The translations under genes were made by a program, and so were the position numbers. Shown here piece after piece: positions 6,629-13,970 of a stretch of DNA of 42,775 nt. Within the stretch, counting starts at the first letter, position 1, and every line of letters starts with the position of its first letter. A model generated the notes under the pieces. The model was not told the DNA's origin. It did no database searches and saw nothing but the letters and a program-made list of their open reading frames with translations. This DNA comes from Elusimicrobiota bacterium (GTDB lineage: Bacteria > Elusimicrobiota > Elusimicrobia > Elusimicrobiales > UBA9959), in contig DMXM01000001.1 in NCBI GenBank assembly GCA_003482905.1, positions 1 through 42,775 of the forward strand. Direction: 5' to 3'.

Positions 6629-7363
6629 ATGGCGAAGGAAACCCCCAAAGATCAGAAAAAAGAGCACGCTCCCAAAGAACATAAGGAGCACGCGACCAAG
6701 GAACAGCAGAAGGCCAGGAACAAAGAGGCCGCCCAGAAGTTCCACGCGACCGAGGCGCCCAAGGGCGCCGTGGCGCCCCTGCCGAAAGGCTACGCTCCGC
6801 GCATGCGCGAGCTGTACACCGGCACGGTGCGGCCGGCGCTCATGAAAGACTTCAATCTTTCCTCCCCGATGGCCGCGCCCAAGATAACCAAGATCGTTAT
6901 CAACATCGGCGTCAGCGAGGCCAAGGAGAACATCCAGGCGCTGGACCTGGCCAAAGAGGACCTCACCATGATAGCCGGCCAGGCTCCCCAGATGCGCCGC
7001 GCCAAGAAGTCCATCTCCAACTTCAAGCTGCGCGAAGGCATGCCGATAGGCGTGCGCGTCACGCTGCGCGGCATCCGCATGTACGAGTTCTTCGACCGCT
7101 TCGTCACCCTGTCGGTGCCCCGCATCCGCGACTTCCAGGGCGTGGACCCCAGGTTCTTCGACGGCAGGGGCAACCTCAACATCGGCCTGAAAGAGCACCA
7201 CATCTTCCCCGAAGTCAACATGGAAAAGTCGCCCAAGGCGCGCGGCATGAACATCACGTTCGTGACCACGGCCGCCAACGACGCCGAGGGTAAGGCCCTG
7301 CTTGAGCACATGGGCATGCCTTTCAAGAAGCCCGAAGTTAAGAAGCCGAACGTTAAAGCGTAA
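6629..7363 (+). CDS. rplE: Ribosomal protein L5 (uL5) with long charged N-terminal extension
   Basis: L5 binds 5S rRNA and contacts the P-site tRNA. Residues from about 58 on are normal L5: GYAPRMRELY, APKITKIVINIGVSEA, QAPQMRRAKKSISNFKLREGMPIGVRVTLRG, and FPEVNMEKSPKARGMNITFVTTA. The first 55 or so residues are a Lys/Glu/His/Ala-rich tail with no fold seen, giving 244 residues against about 180 in the family. AGAGG sits ten bases before the ATG at 6629, so the long start is probably real; an internal start near GYAPRMREL has no such site. Confidence 0.93.
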   Translation: MAKETPKDQKKEHAPKEHKEHATKEQQKARNKEAAQKFHATEAPKGAVAPLPKGYAPRMRELYTGTVRPALMKDFNLSSPMAAPKITKIVINIGVSEAKENIQALDLAKEDLTMIAGQAPQMRRAKKSISNFKLREGMPIGVRVTLRGIRMYEFFDRFVTLSVPRIRDFQGVDPRFFDGRGNLNIGLKEHHIFPEVNMEKSPKARGMNITFVTTAANDAEGKALLEHMGMPFKKPEVKKPNVKA

Positions 7364-7384
7364 GGCCCGAAAGAAGAAAAGCGA

Positions 7385-7401
7385 TTTAAAATAGGAGAAA
7401 G
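7385..7401 (+). repeat. 17-nt sequence before rpsN, identical before rpsM
   Basis: TTTAAAATAGGAGAAAG at 7385-7401 is identical to 13479-13495. In both places it holds the AGGAG ribosome binding site and ends one or two bases before an ATGGC start. It may be a shared strong translation initiation region or a common protein-binding site; chance is possible because part of it is a binding-site consensus. Confidence 0.5.
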
Positions 7402-7403
7402 AC

Positions 7404-7589
7404 ATGGCTACATATGCTTGGATGGCGAAGATGCGCAAACCCCAGAAGTTCTCTACGCGCTTCCGCAACCGCTGCCAGATCTGCGGCAGGCCGCGCGGTT
7501 ACTACCGCGACTTCGGGCTCTGCAGGATCTGTCTGCGCAAGATGGCTCACGAGGGCCTGATCCCCGGACTTAAGAAATCCAGCTGGTAA
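7404..7589 (+). CDS. rpsN: Ribosomal protein S14, short zinc-binding form (uS14)
   Basis: S14 is a late-assembly protein of the 30S head. The 61-residue product is the short C+ type: Cys24-x2-Cys27 and Cys40-x2-Cys43 form a zinc finger in the RFRNRCQICGRPRGYYRDF block, and it ends RKMAHEGLIPGLKKSSW. The E. coli form is about 100 residues and lacks these Cys. AGGAG lies eight bases before the start. Confidence 0.96.
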   Translation: MATYAWMAKMRKPQKFSTRFRNRCQICGRPRGYYRDFGLCRICLRKMAHEGLIPGLKKSSW

Positions 7590-7620
7590 AGATTAAGAAA
7601 GTTTTTAAGGAGAGAAAAGA

Positions 7621-8028
7621 ATGGACCCTATAGCTAACATGCTGTGCGCGATAAAGAACGCCACCACCAAGAAGAAAGAGCGGGTGGACGTGCCCTTCTC
7701 CGGAATAAAGGCCGGGCTGGTGAAGCTCCTCAAGGATGAGGGGTTTGTTTCCAATTTCAAGGTGCTTGATCCCAAGCTGGACAAGACCATTGACCGCAGG
7801 GGAGTGATCCGCATTACGCTGAAATACACCCTGGACAAGCAGCCCGTGATAAACGGCATCCGCCGCGTATCCAAACCCGGCTTGCGCATTTACAGGCCCC
7901 ACGACGAAATGCCGCGCGTCCGCGCCGCCTTCGGCGTGAGCATCATCTCCACTTCCAAGGGCCTGCTGACCGACGCCGAGGCCAAGAAGCAGAAGCTGGG
8001 CGGCGAAGTGCTCTGCCAGGTGTGGTAA
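7621..8028 (+). CDS. rpsH: Ribosomal protein S8 (uS8)
   Basis: S8 binds helix 21 of 16S rRNA and in E. coli also represses the spc operon. The 135-residue product opens MDPIANMLCAIKNA and has FSGIKAGLVKLLKDEGFV, GIRRVSKPGLRIY and the C-terminal GVSIISTSKGLLTDAEAKKQKLGGEVLCQVW. Length and ending are typical. An AAGGAG site precedes the ATG. Confidence 0.96.
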   Translation: MDPIANMLCAIKNATTKKKERVDVPFSGIKAGLVKLLKDEGFVSNFKVLDPKLDKTIDRRGVIRITLKYTLDKQPVINGIRRVSKPGLRIYRPHDEMPRVRAAFGVSIISTSKGLLTDAEAKKQKLGGEVLCQVW

Positions 8029-8078
8029 GAGCGGCGTAAGAGCGAAGCAGCGAATCGAAACTTTAAGAGGTAAATAAC

Positions 8079-8654
8079 ATGAGCAGAATTGGAAAAAAAC
8101 CGGTTGCGCTTCCGGACAAAGTGAAAGCCAGGGTTGACGGCAGGAAGGTCCTGGTGGAAGGTCCGCTGGGCAAAATGTCCTACTCGCTGCCCGACGGCAT
8201 CAACGCCGAAGTGGCCGGGACGAACATAAACATCAGCGTGGCGCAGGGCGAAGCCGACAAGGGCGCGCTCTTCGGCACGGCCCGGGCCCGCGTCAACAAC
8301 ATGGTGTCCGGCGTCGTCAAAGAATTTGAGAAGGTGCTCGAGATCAGCGGCGTCGGTTTCAAGGGCGCCGTGGAAGGCAACCGCGTTACCATGCAGCTGG
8401 GCTTCTCGCACCCCGTGATACTGGATATCCCGGCCGGTATAAAGATGTCCTTCGATCCCAAACAGGTGGTCCTTACCATAAAGGGCATAGACCGGGAAGC
8501 CGTGGGCAATCTGGCCGCCCAGATAAAGAGGATAAAGCCTCCGGAACCTTATAAGGGCACCGGCATAAAGTACCAGGGCGAACATATCATCCGCAAGGCC
8601 GGCAAGACCGCGGCGGGCGCGGGCGCCAGCGCGGGCGGCGCGGCCAAGAAATAA
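8079..8654 (+). CDS. rplF: Ribosomal protein L6 (uL6)
   Basis: L6 lies next to the sarcin-ricin loop and the factor-binding site. The 191-residue product has the MSRIGKKPVALPDKVKA start, two repeated L6 domains, and the family signature PPEPYKGTGIKY near residues 153-164. It ends in an Ala/Gly-rich tail about ten residues longer than usual. AAGAGG precedes the ATG. The rplR gene follows after 41 nt. Confidence 0.96.
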   Translation: MSRIGKKPVALPDKVKARVDGRKVLVEGPLGKMSYSLPDGINAEVAGTNINISVAQGEADKGALFGTARARVNNMVSGVVKEFEKVLEISGVGFKGAVEGNRVTMQLGFSHPVILDIPAGIKMSFDPKQVVLTIKGIDREAVGNLAAQIKRIKPPEPYKGTGIKYQGEHIIRKAGKTAAGAGASAGGAAKK

Positions 8655-8695
8655 CGGCGTGCGAAGCACAATCTCAGGAGAAAACAGGAAATAAT

Positions 8696-9058
8696 ATGAT
8701 AAGCAAACAGGAACGCTACGAATTCCGCAAGATCCGCACCAGGAACAGCCTCTTCGAACACGGCATCAAGATGCCGCGCTTAAGCGTCTACCGCGGGGCC
8801 AAGTACATCTACGCCCAGGTGGTGGACGACCTGAAGGGGACCACCCTGGCCGCCGCTTCCAGCCTGGAAAAAGAAATTAAAGGCAAGAATAAATCGGGCA
8901 AGAGCATCGACTCCGCCAAAGTAGTGGGGGCCCTGCTCGCCAAGCGCGCCATCGCCAACGGCGTGAAAGCGGTCTGTTTCGACCGCGGCGGCAGGATATA
9001 CCACGGCCGCATCAAGGCCCTGGCGGACGCGGCCCGCGAAGCCGGCCTCAAATTCTAG
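8696..9058 (+). CDS. rplR: Ribosomal protein L18 (uL18)
   Basis: L18 binds 5S rRNA with L5. The 120-residue product has normal length and the family pattern: basic N-terminus (RYEFRKIRTRN), PRLSVYRGAKYIYAQVVDD, then KVVGALLAKRAIANGVKAVCFDRGGRIYHGRIKALADAAREAGLKF. AGGAG lies upstream. The 61-nt spacer that follows contains the second copy of the element seen before rplW. Confidence 0.95.
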   Translation: MISKQERYEFRKIRTRNSLFEHGIKMPRLSVYRGAKYIYAQVVDDLKGTTLAAASSLEKEIKGKNKSGKSIDSAKVVGALLAKRAIANGVKAVCFDRGGRIYHGRIKALADAAREAGLKF

Positions 9059-9078
9059 ACATGTCTGTGCCGTATTAG

Positions 9079-9107
9079 GAGCAATGCTCATCAAACGGCC
9101 TAAGAGG
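9079..9107 (+). repeat. Second copy of the rplW/rpsE upstream element
   Basis: GAGCAATGCTCATCAA at 9079-9094 is identical to 2230-2245. It is followed by A (G in the other copy), CGGCC and TAAGAGG. It is non-coding here and leads straight into the AGAGGAG ribosome binding site of rpsE. Its conserved position suggests a shared translation-control or processing element. Confidence 0.6.
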
Positions 9108-9119
9108 AGAAGCTAAAAA

Positions 9120-9680
9120 ATGCTCAGAAACCAGAAACAACTTAAGACCAGCAAGGAACTCAACGCCCAGGGCGGCATTAAGCCCCGCGGCGAAGCCATG
9201 GAGCTCGACCTGACCGACGCCAGGGAAGAAAAAGTGGTGACCGTGGTGGTCAACCGCGTTACCAAGGTGGTCAAGGGCGGCAAGCGCTTCTCCTTCAACG
9301 CCCTCGTCGTGGTAGGCGACAATAACGGCAAGGTGGGCGTGGGTCTCGGCAAATCCAACGAGGTGCAGTCGGCCATACAGAAAGGCACCGCCGGCGCCCG
9401 CAAGGAAATGTTCCAGTTCCCCATCAAGAATTCGACGATCCCGCACGAAGTGGAAGGCCATTTCGGCGCCGGCAAGGTGTGGATGAAGCCCGCCGTGGAC
9501 GGCACCGGCCTGATAGCCGGCGGCGGCGTACGCGCCGTGCTGGAAGCCAGCGGCGTCAAGAATATCCTCACCAAGAACCTCGGCAGCCGGAACGCTTTCA
9601 ACACGGTTTACGCCACTCTCGACGCCCTCAAGCGGCTCAAGAGCAAGGAAGAAGTAATGAAGATCCGCGGCCTCGAATAA
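9120..9680 (+). CDS. rpsE: Ribosomal protein S5 (uS5)
   Basis: S5 supports decoding accuracy and the mRNA entry channel. The 186-residue product has the double-stranded RNA-binding-like N-terminal domain (EEKVVTVVVNRVTKVVKGGKRFSFNALVVVGD), GKVGVGLGKSNEVQSAIQKG, and the C-terminal GAGKVWMKPAVDGTGLIAGGGVRAVLEASGVKNILTKNLGSRNAFN. AGAGGAG sets the start. The next gene is rplO; L30 is missing between them. Confidence 0.96.
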   Translation: MLRNQKQLKTSKELNAQGGIKPRGEAMELDLTDAREEKVVTVVVNRVTKVVKGGKRFSFNALVVVGDNNGKVGVGLGKSNEVQSAIQKGTAGARKEMFQFPIKNSTIPHEVEGHFGAGKVWMKPAVDGTGLIAGGGVRAVLEASGVKNILTKNLGSRNAFNTVYATLDALKRLKSKEEVMKIRGLE

Positions 9681-9726
9681 GCCGCGCTTCAGTATTTAAA
9701 GATCTACAGCTAACAGGAGAAACACT

Positions 9727-10251
9727 ATGGTCGGAATGAACAATCTCAAGCCCAAATACGGCTCGGTGCACAGGCGCAAACGTCTCGGTACCGGTCAGGG
9801 CTCAGGGCACGGCCAGACTTCCACCCGCGGCCAGAAAGGCCAGAACTCCACCTCGGGCGGCACCAAGCGCAAGGGTTTCGAGGGCGGCCAGACCCCGCTG
9901 CTCAGGCGCATCCCCAAGAGCGGGTTCAGCAATACCCAGTTCCGCCAGAACTACGAGTGGGTCAATATCTCCTCTCTGGAGAAGAATTTCGCCGCCGGCG
10001 CCAGCGTCACCCCCGCGGACATGCTTAAGCGCAGGCTGATCAAGCACGATACGCTGGTAAAAGTCCTCGGCAACGGTGAAGTCACCAAGGCGCTCAACGT
10101 CACCGCCCACTCCTTCTCCAAAGGCGCGGCCGAAAAGATCACCAAGGCCGGCGGCAAGACCACCCTGCTCGTAGGGGCCAAGGCCGCCAAGCAGGCCCTG
10201 GTAGACGCCGAGAACGCCGCCAAGAAAAAAGCCAAAACGGATAAAAAATAA
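9727..10251 (+). CDS. rplO: Ribosomal protein L15 (uL15)
   Basis: L15 is a late-assembly protein of the large subunit. The 174-residue product has the Gly-rich N-terminal extension (GTGQGSGHGQTSTRGQKGQNS), the GFEGGQTPLLRRIPKSGF core and a globular C-terminal domain. A Lys/Ala-rich tail makes it longer than the usual 145-150 residues. AGGAG lies seven bases before the ATG at 9727; the ATG at 9736 is an alternative. It shares one base with secY (TAATG). Confidence 0.95.
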   Translation: MVGMNNLKPKYGSVHRRKRLGTGQGSGHGQTSTRGQKGQNSTSGGTKRKGFEGGQTPLLRRIPKSGFSNTQFRQNYEWVNISSLEKNFAAGASVTPADMLKRRLIKHDTLVKVLGNGEVTKALNVTAHSFSKGAAEKITKAGGKTTLLVGAKAAKQALVDAENAAKKKAKTDKK

Positions 10252-11579
10252 TGCAACAGATAACCGACATCTTCAAGATCCAGGATCTTAAGAGACGGAT
10301 ATTCTTCGTCCTCGGGGCGCTGGCGGTTTACCGCCTGGGCGCCACCATCCCGATACCCGGCATCAACACCGCCGCGCTGCAGGCCATCTTCGAGGCCCAG
10401 AAGGGCTCGCTGCTGGGTTTCCTGGATATCTTCTCCGGCGGCGCGTTAAGCAACTTCTCCATCTTCTCGATGGGAGTGATGCCTTATATCAACGCCTCCA
10501 TCATCATGAGCCTGGTACAGGGCGCCCATGTGTTCCCCCTGCTGGACCGGCTGCAGAAGGAAGGCGAGAGCGGCCGCAAGAAGATAGTGCAGTTCACGCG
10601 CTATTTCACGCTGTTCCTGGCGGCCTTCCAGTCGCTCGGCCTCACCATAGCGATGACCAAGATGAACGCAGGCGGCGGCCCCGCCATCGTTACCAATCCG
10701 ACCTTCGGTTTCTACTTCGTGACCGTGGTCACGCTGGTCACCGGCACCATCTTTGTGATGTGGCTGGGCGAGCAGATAACCGAGCGCGGGATAGGCAACG
10801 GCATTTCCCTTATAATCTTCGCAGGTATCGTGTCCGGGCTGCCCGCCGCGGTGCTGAACATGACGCGGCTCATCCAGATAGACGAAGTCAGCCTGATCTC
10901 CGGCATGCTGATACTTGCCATGGTCGTCGCCATAGTCGGTTTCGTGATCTGGGTGGAAACCGCCCAGCGCAAGATCCCGGTGCAGTACGCGCAGCGCATG
11001 GTGGGCCGCAAAATGTACGGCGGCGCCTCCACGTTCCTGCCGCTCAAGGTGGACCAGTCCGGCGTCATCGCCGTCATCTTCGCGGTGTCGCTGCTGAGCG
11101 TGCCCTACACTATCGGCTCGTTCAATCCCGGGGCGCCCTGGGCGCAGAAGCTGATGGGGCTGATGAACCATTCGAGCATCCTGTACCAGCTGTTCTACGT
11201 GGCGCTCATTATCTTCTTCTGCTATTTCTATAATTCCGTCAGCATCAACCCGAAAGACCTGGCCGAGAACATGAAGAAGTGGGGCGGTTTCATCCCCGGT
11301 ATACGCCCGGGCGAGCCTACGGCCTCCCACATAGAGTGGGTCTTGAACAGGATAACGCTCGGCGGCGCGCTGTTCGTGTCGCTGATAGCCGTGCTGCCGG
11401 ACTACCTGCGCGCCAAATTCAACGTACCTTTCTACTTCGGCGGAACGTCGCTGCTGATCGTGGTGGGCGTCGCGCTCGATACCATCGCGCAGACCGAGGC
11501 CCACCTGGTGATGCGCAATTACGAGGGGTTCTATAAGAACTCCCGGATCAAGGGCCGCTGGTTCAACGTCGGGAGTTAA
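10251..11579 (+). CDS. secY: Protein translocase channel subunit SecY
   Basis: SecY is the pore of the Sec machinery that exports or inserts proteins at the inner membrane. The 442-residue product has about ten hydrophobic segments, the N-terminal block FKIQDLKRRIFFVLGALAVYRLGATIPIPGI with the plug region (GFLDIFSGGALSNFSIFSMGVMPYINASI), the GEQITERGIGNGISLII loop and the C-terminal segment ending YKNSRIKGRWFNVGS. Length is normal. It overlaps the rplO stop by one base and has no strong binding site of its own, so it is probably coupled to rplO. Confidence 0.97.
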   Translation: MQQITDIFKIQDLKRRIFFVLGALAVYRLGATIPIPGINTAALQAIFEAQKGSLLGFLDIFSGGALSNFSIFSMGVMPYINASIIMSLVQGAHVFPLLDRLQKEGESGRKKIVQFTRYFTLFLAAFQSLGLTIAMTKMNAGGGPAIVTNPTFGFYFVTVVTLVTGTIFVMWLGEQITERGIGNGISLIIFAGIVSGLPAAVLNMTRLIQIDEVSLISGMLILAMVVAIVGFVIWVETAQRKIPVQYAQRMVGRKMYGGASTFLPLKVDQSGVIAVIFAVSLLSVPYTIGSFNPGAPWAQKLMGLMNHSSILYQLFYVALIIFFCYFYNSVSINPKDLAENMKKWGGFIPGIRPGEPTASHIEWVLNRITLGGALFVSLIAVLPDYLRAKFNVPFYFGGTSLLIVVGVALDTIAQTEAHLVMRNYEGFYKNSRIKGRWFNVGS

Positions 11580-11586
11580 GCGGATC

Positions 11587-12231
11587 ATGAATATAATCTT
11601 ATTGGGCTATCCTGGTTCCGGAAAAGGGACCCAGGCAAAGGTTCTTTCTCAAAAACTGGGGATGTTCCACGTCTCCACCGGGGACATTTTCCGGGAGGAG
11701 CTGGCGAAAAAATCCCCTCTGGGGCAGGAAGTCGCCTCCTACATGTCGGCAGGCCGCCTGGTGCCCGACAGGGTGGTGCTCGAGGTGCTCAAGGCCAGGC
11801 TGGCCGTAGAGACCCGCGGACTGCTGTTCGACGGGTTCCCCCGCACCGTGGAGCAGGCCGAGGGGCTTAGCGCCTGGTTCGAGTCGCGCGGGCAGGCCAT
11901 AGACGCCGTGATCTTCCTTAACGTACCCGAAGCCGAGGTGGCCAGACGCCTGGGCGCGCGGCGCACCTGTTCGGGCTGCGGCAAGATCTACAACGTGATA
12001 ACCAGCCCGCCGGCCAAGGAAGGCGTGTGCGACGCCTGCTCCAAACCCCTCCTGACGCGCGAGGACGATAAGGCCGAGGTCATAGCGCGGCGCATACAGG
12101 TTTACAAGGACCAGACGGAGCCGCTGCTGGCCTATTACCGCTCCTCGGGAATATTCTACGAGGCGGACGGCGCCCTGGCGCCGGAAGCGGTGGCCGCGAA
12201 GGTCGCCGCGATGTTCGCCGGCAAAGTCTGA
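11587..12231 (+). CDS. adk: Adenylate kinase, zinc-binding long form
   Basis: Adenylate kinase interconverts ATP + AMP and 2 ADP in the cytoplasm. The 214-residue product has the P-loop GYPGSGKGTQ (7-16), the FDGFPRT block (81-87) that binds AMP, and a long LID domain with Cys128, Cys131, Cys148 and Cys151, which should bind structural zinc as in many bacteria. The secY-adk-map order is the classic end of the spc operon. Only a weak binding site is visible; map follows after three bases. Confidence 0.97.
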   Translation: MNIILLGYPGSGKGTQAKVLSQKLGMFHVSTGDIFREELAKKSPLGQEVASYMSAGRLVPDRVVLEVLKARLAVETRGLLFDGFPRTVEQAEGLSAWFESRGQAIDAVIFLNVPEAEVARRLGARRTCSGCGKIYNVITSPPAKEGVCDACSKPLLTREDDKAEVIARRIQVYKDQTEPLLAYYRSSGIFYEADGALAPEAVAAKVAAMFAGKV

Positions 12232-12234
12232 GCC

Positions 12235-12993
12235 GTGATAGAGATAAAGACCGCCGCGGAAATAGAGAGTATCCGCAAAGCGTCCCGCGTGGTGGCGGAA
12301 GTTCTTTTACAACTTAAGTCCAGGGTGAAGCCCGGCGTGTCCACTTTGGACCTCGACCAGTTCGCCGAGGAAAGCGTGCGGGGCCTCGGGGCCGTTCCCG
12401 CCTTTCTCGGCTACCGCGGGTACCCGGCCACGCTCTGCGTTTCCATAAACGAAGAGATCGTGCACGGCATCCCCAGCGCCAAGCGGTTCGTCAAAGAGGG
12501 CGATATAGTCAGCCTGGACCTGGGCGCGGTCTGCGACGGTTTTTACGGCGACGCGGCGCTGACGGTGGCCGCCGGCGCGGTTTCCGGCGGCGCGAGGCAA
12601 CTGATGGACGTGACGCGGCGCTCGCTCGACGCGGCCCTCGCCAAGGTAAAGGCGGGGGCGAGGCTGGGCGATGTGTGCCACGCCGTAGAGTGCTGCGCGA
12701 CGGAGAACGGAATGTCGGTGGTGCGGGAGTTCACCGGCCACGGCATCGGCCGGCGGCTTCACGAGGAGCCTTCGATCCCTAATTTCGGGCGCCCCGGTTC
12801 GGGCCCGGTCCTTAAAGCCGGCATGACGCTGGCGATAGAACCGATGTTGTGTCTTGGCCGCGCCGACGTGATAGTGAAGAACGACGGGTGGACGGCGGTT
12901 TCCGCGGACGGCAGCCTGGCGGCCCACTACGAGCATACGGTGGCCGTTACCGAGGCCGGCTGCGATATCTTAAGCATTGTTGGCAACGGTTGA
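12235..12993 (+). CDS. map: Methionine aminopeptidase, type I
   Basis: It removes the initiator Met from nascent proteins. The 252-residue product has the pita-bread fold motifs and metal ligands: Asp of VSLDLG and Asp of FYGD eleven residues apart, His in TGHGIGRRLHEEP, Glu in LAIEPML and Glu in HYEHTVAVTE. The start is GTG at 12235, three bases after the adk stop. No Shine-Dalgarno is visible and no ATG lies nearby, so coupling to adk is likely. Confidence 0.95.
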   Translation: MIEIKTAAEIESIRKASRVVAEVLLQLKSRVKPGVSTLDLDQFAEESVRGLGAVPAFLGYRGYPATLCVSINEEIVHGIPSAKRFVKEGDIVSLDLGAVCDGFYGDAALTVAAGAVSGGARQLMDVTRRSLDAALAKVKAGARLGDVCHAVECCATENGMSVVREFTGHGIGRRLHEEPSIPNFGRPGSGPVLKAGMTLAIEPMLCLGRADVIVKNDGWTAVSADGSLAAHYEHTVAVTEAGCDILSIVGNG

Positions 12994-13007
12994 GGCCGAT
13001 ATTTTTG

Positions 13008-13013
13008 TATAAT
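13008..13013 (+). promoter_or_regulatory. -10 box immediately upstream of infA
   Basis: A perfect TATAAT lies at 13008-13013 in an AT-rich stretch, eight bases before the infA ATG. No good -35 hexamer is found 16-18 bases upstream. Initiation about seven bases after the box would give a leader of about two nucleotides, that is, a leaderless mRNA. This would be an internal promoter for infA through rplQ. Confidence 0.5.
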
Positions 13014-13021
13014 ATATAAAT

Positions 13022-13243
13022 ATGTCAGAAAACAGCGAAAAAATAGAGATAGAGGGGATAGTAAAAGAGTCCCTCCCCAACGCGACTTTCAAGGTTGAAA
13101 TAGCCCCGGGTAAAACGATACTGGGTATCATTTCCGGCAAGATGCGCATTCACCACATAAAGATACTTCCGGGCGACAAGGTGAAGATGGAACTTTCGCC
13201 GTACGATCTCAGCAAGGGCCGGATAGTTTACAGGGAAAAATAA
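13022..13243 (+). CDS. infA: Translation initiation factor IF-1
   Basis: IF-1 occupies the A site of the 30S subunit during initiation. The 73-residue OB-fold product has IEIEGIVKESLPNATFKVE, ISGKMRIHHIKILPGDKVKMELSPYDLSKGRIVYR, the full family sequence. It lacks a Shine-Dalgarno; the ATG is preceded only by AT-rich DNA with TATAAT eight bases away, so the message from that promoter may be leaderless. It heads the alpha-operon part. Confidence 0.96.
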   Translation: MSENSEKIEIEGIVKESLPNATFKVEIAPGKTILGIISGKMRIHHIKILPGDKVKMELSPYDLSKGRIVYREK

Positions 13244-13300
13244 GGCCGTTCGACGGGCGTGTCCCGGAATACGGCACAATCAGAGCTTAGAGGTGCTTCA

Positions 13301-13414
13301 ATGAAAGTAAGAGCGAGCGTTAAAAAGATTTGCGTTAAGTGCGTGATAGTCAAGCGCAAGGGCGTGGTCCGCGTTATCTGCGACGACCCCCGCCACAAAC
13401 AGCGGCAGGGATAA
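13301..13414 (+). CDS. rpmJ: Ribosomal protein L36 (bL36), zinc-binding form
   Basis: This 37-residue gene is easy to miss. Translation gives MKVRASVKKICVKCVIVKRK and ends DDPRHKQRQG. Cys11, Cys14, Cys27 and His32 form the L36 zinc ribbon (C-x2-C-x12-C-x4-H). A TAGAGGTG binding site precedes the ATG at 13301. Its position between infA and rpsM is the standard one. L36 helps fold 23S rRNA near the factor-binding stalk. Confidence 0.95.
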   Translation: MKVRASVKKICVKCVIVKRKGVVRVICDDPRHKQRQG

Positions 13415-13436
13415 GCGCCGGTGAACGGTAAACCGT

Positions 13437-13452
13437 GAACGGCGGCCCGTTC
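13437..13452 (+). promoter_or_regulatory. Small hairpin in the rpsM leader
   Basis: GAACGG at 13437-13442 faces CCGTTC at 13447-13452 over a four-base loop. It lies about 35 nt before the rpsM binding site. In E. coli, S4 represses translation through a pseudoknot in the rpsM leader; whether this hairpin is part of something similar cannot be told from one sequence. Confidence 0.35.
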
Positions 13453-13478
13453 GCTGGAATTACAGAATCAGATATGTT

Positions 13479-13495
13479 TTTAAAATAGGAGAAAG
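13479..13495 (+). repeat. 17-nt sequence before rpsM, identical before rpsN
   Basis: This is the second copy of TTTAAAATAGGAGAAAG, found also at 7385-7401. It includes the AGGAG ribosome binding site of rpsM and ends one base before the ATG. Confidence 0.5.
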
Positions 13496-13496
13496 T

Positions 13497-13892
13497 ATGG
13501 CACGTATAGCAGGTGTGGATTTACCCAGAGACAAAAAGATCAGCATAGCCCTTGCCTATGTTTTCGGCATAGGCCGCCCGATGGCCGGGAAAATACTTGA
13601 GAGCCTTAAGGCCCAGGTGAACCCCGATACCAAGGTAAAGGACCTTACCGAGGACCAGGTGGGTCTGCTGAACACTTTTATTACCAAGGAATACAAGGTT
13701 GAGGGCGAGCTCCGTCGGGAGATCACGGCCAACCTGAAGCGCTACGTCGAGATCAACAGCTACCGCGGCTACAGGCACCGCAGGAATCTGCCTGTGCGCG
13801 GTCAGCGCACCCGCACCAACGCCCGTACCCGCAGAGGCCGCAGACGGACAGTGGGCGCGTCCAAGGCGGCGGCGGCGCCGGCTAAGGGCTAA
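13497..13892 (+). CDS. rpsM: Ribosomal protein S13 (uS13)
   Basis: S13 contacts the P-site tRNA and forms intersubunit bridges. The 131-residue product starts MARIAGVDLPRDKKISIALAYVFGIG, has REITANLKRYVEINSYRGYRHRRNLPVRGQRTRTNARTRRG, and ends with an Ala-rich tail. Length is near normal (118-125). The start is set by AGGAG six bases upstream. A GC-rich hairpin and a 78-nt spacer separate it from rpsK. Confidence 0.96.
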   Translation: MARIAGVDLPRDKKISIALAYVFGIGRPMAGKILESLKAQVNPDTKVKDLTEDQVGLLNTFITKEYKVEGELRREITANLKRYVEINSYRGYRHRRNLPVRGQRTRTNARTRRGRRRTVGASKAAAAPAKG

Positions 13893-13898
13893 CGGCCG

Positions 13899-13918
13899 GC
13901 CCCGCGCGGACGCGGGGC
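13899..13918 (+). promoter_or_regulatory. GC-rich hairpin between rpsM and rpsK
   Basis: GCCCCGCG at 13899-13906 pairs perfectly with CGCGGGGC at 13911-13918 over a CGGA loop. No T-tract follows (CAAAGCG comes next), so it is not a normal intrinsic terminator. It could stabilise the upstream message or act as a processing site. Confidence 0.5.
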
Positions 13919-13970
13919 AAAGCGAAAAGATCCAAGGGACAGGCTAAACTACGGAGGATGATTTAAAACT

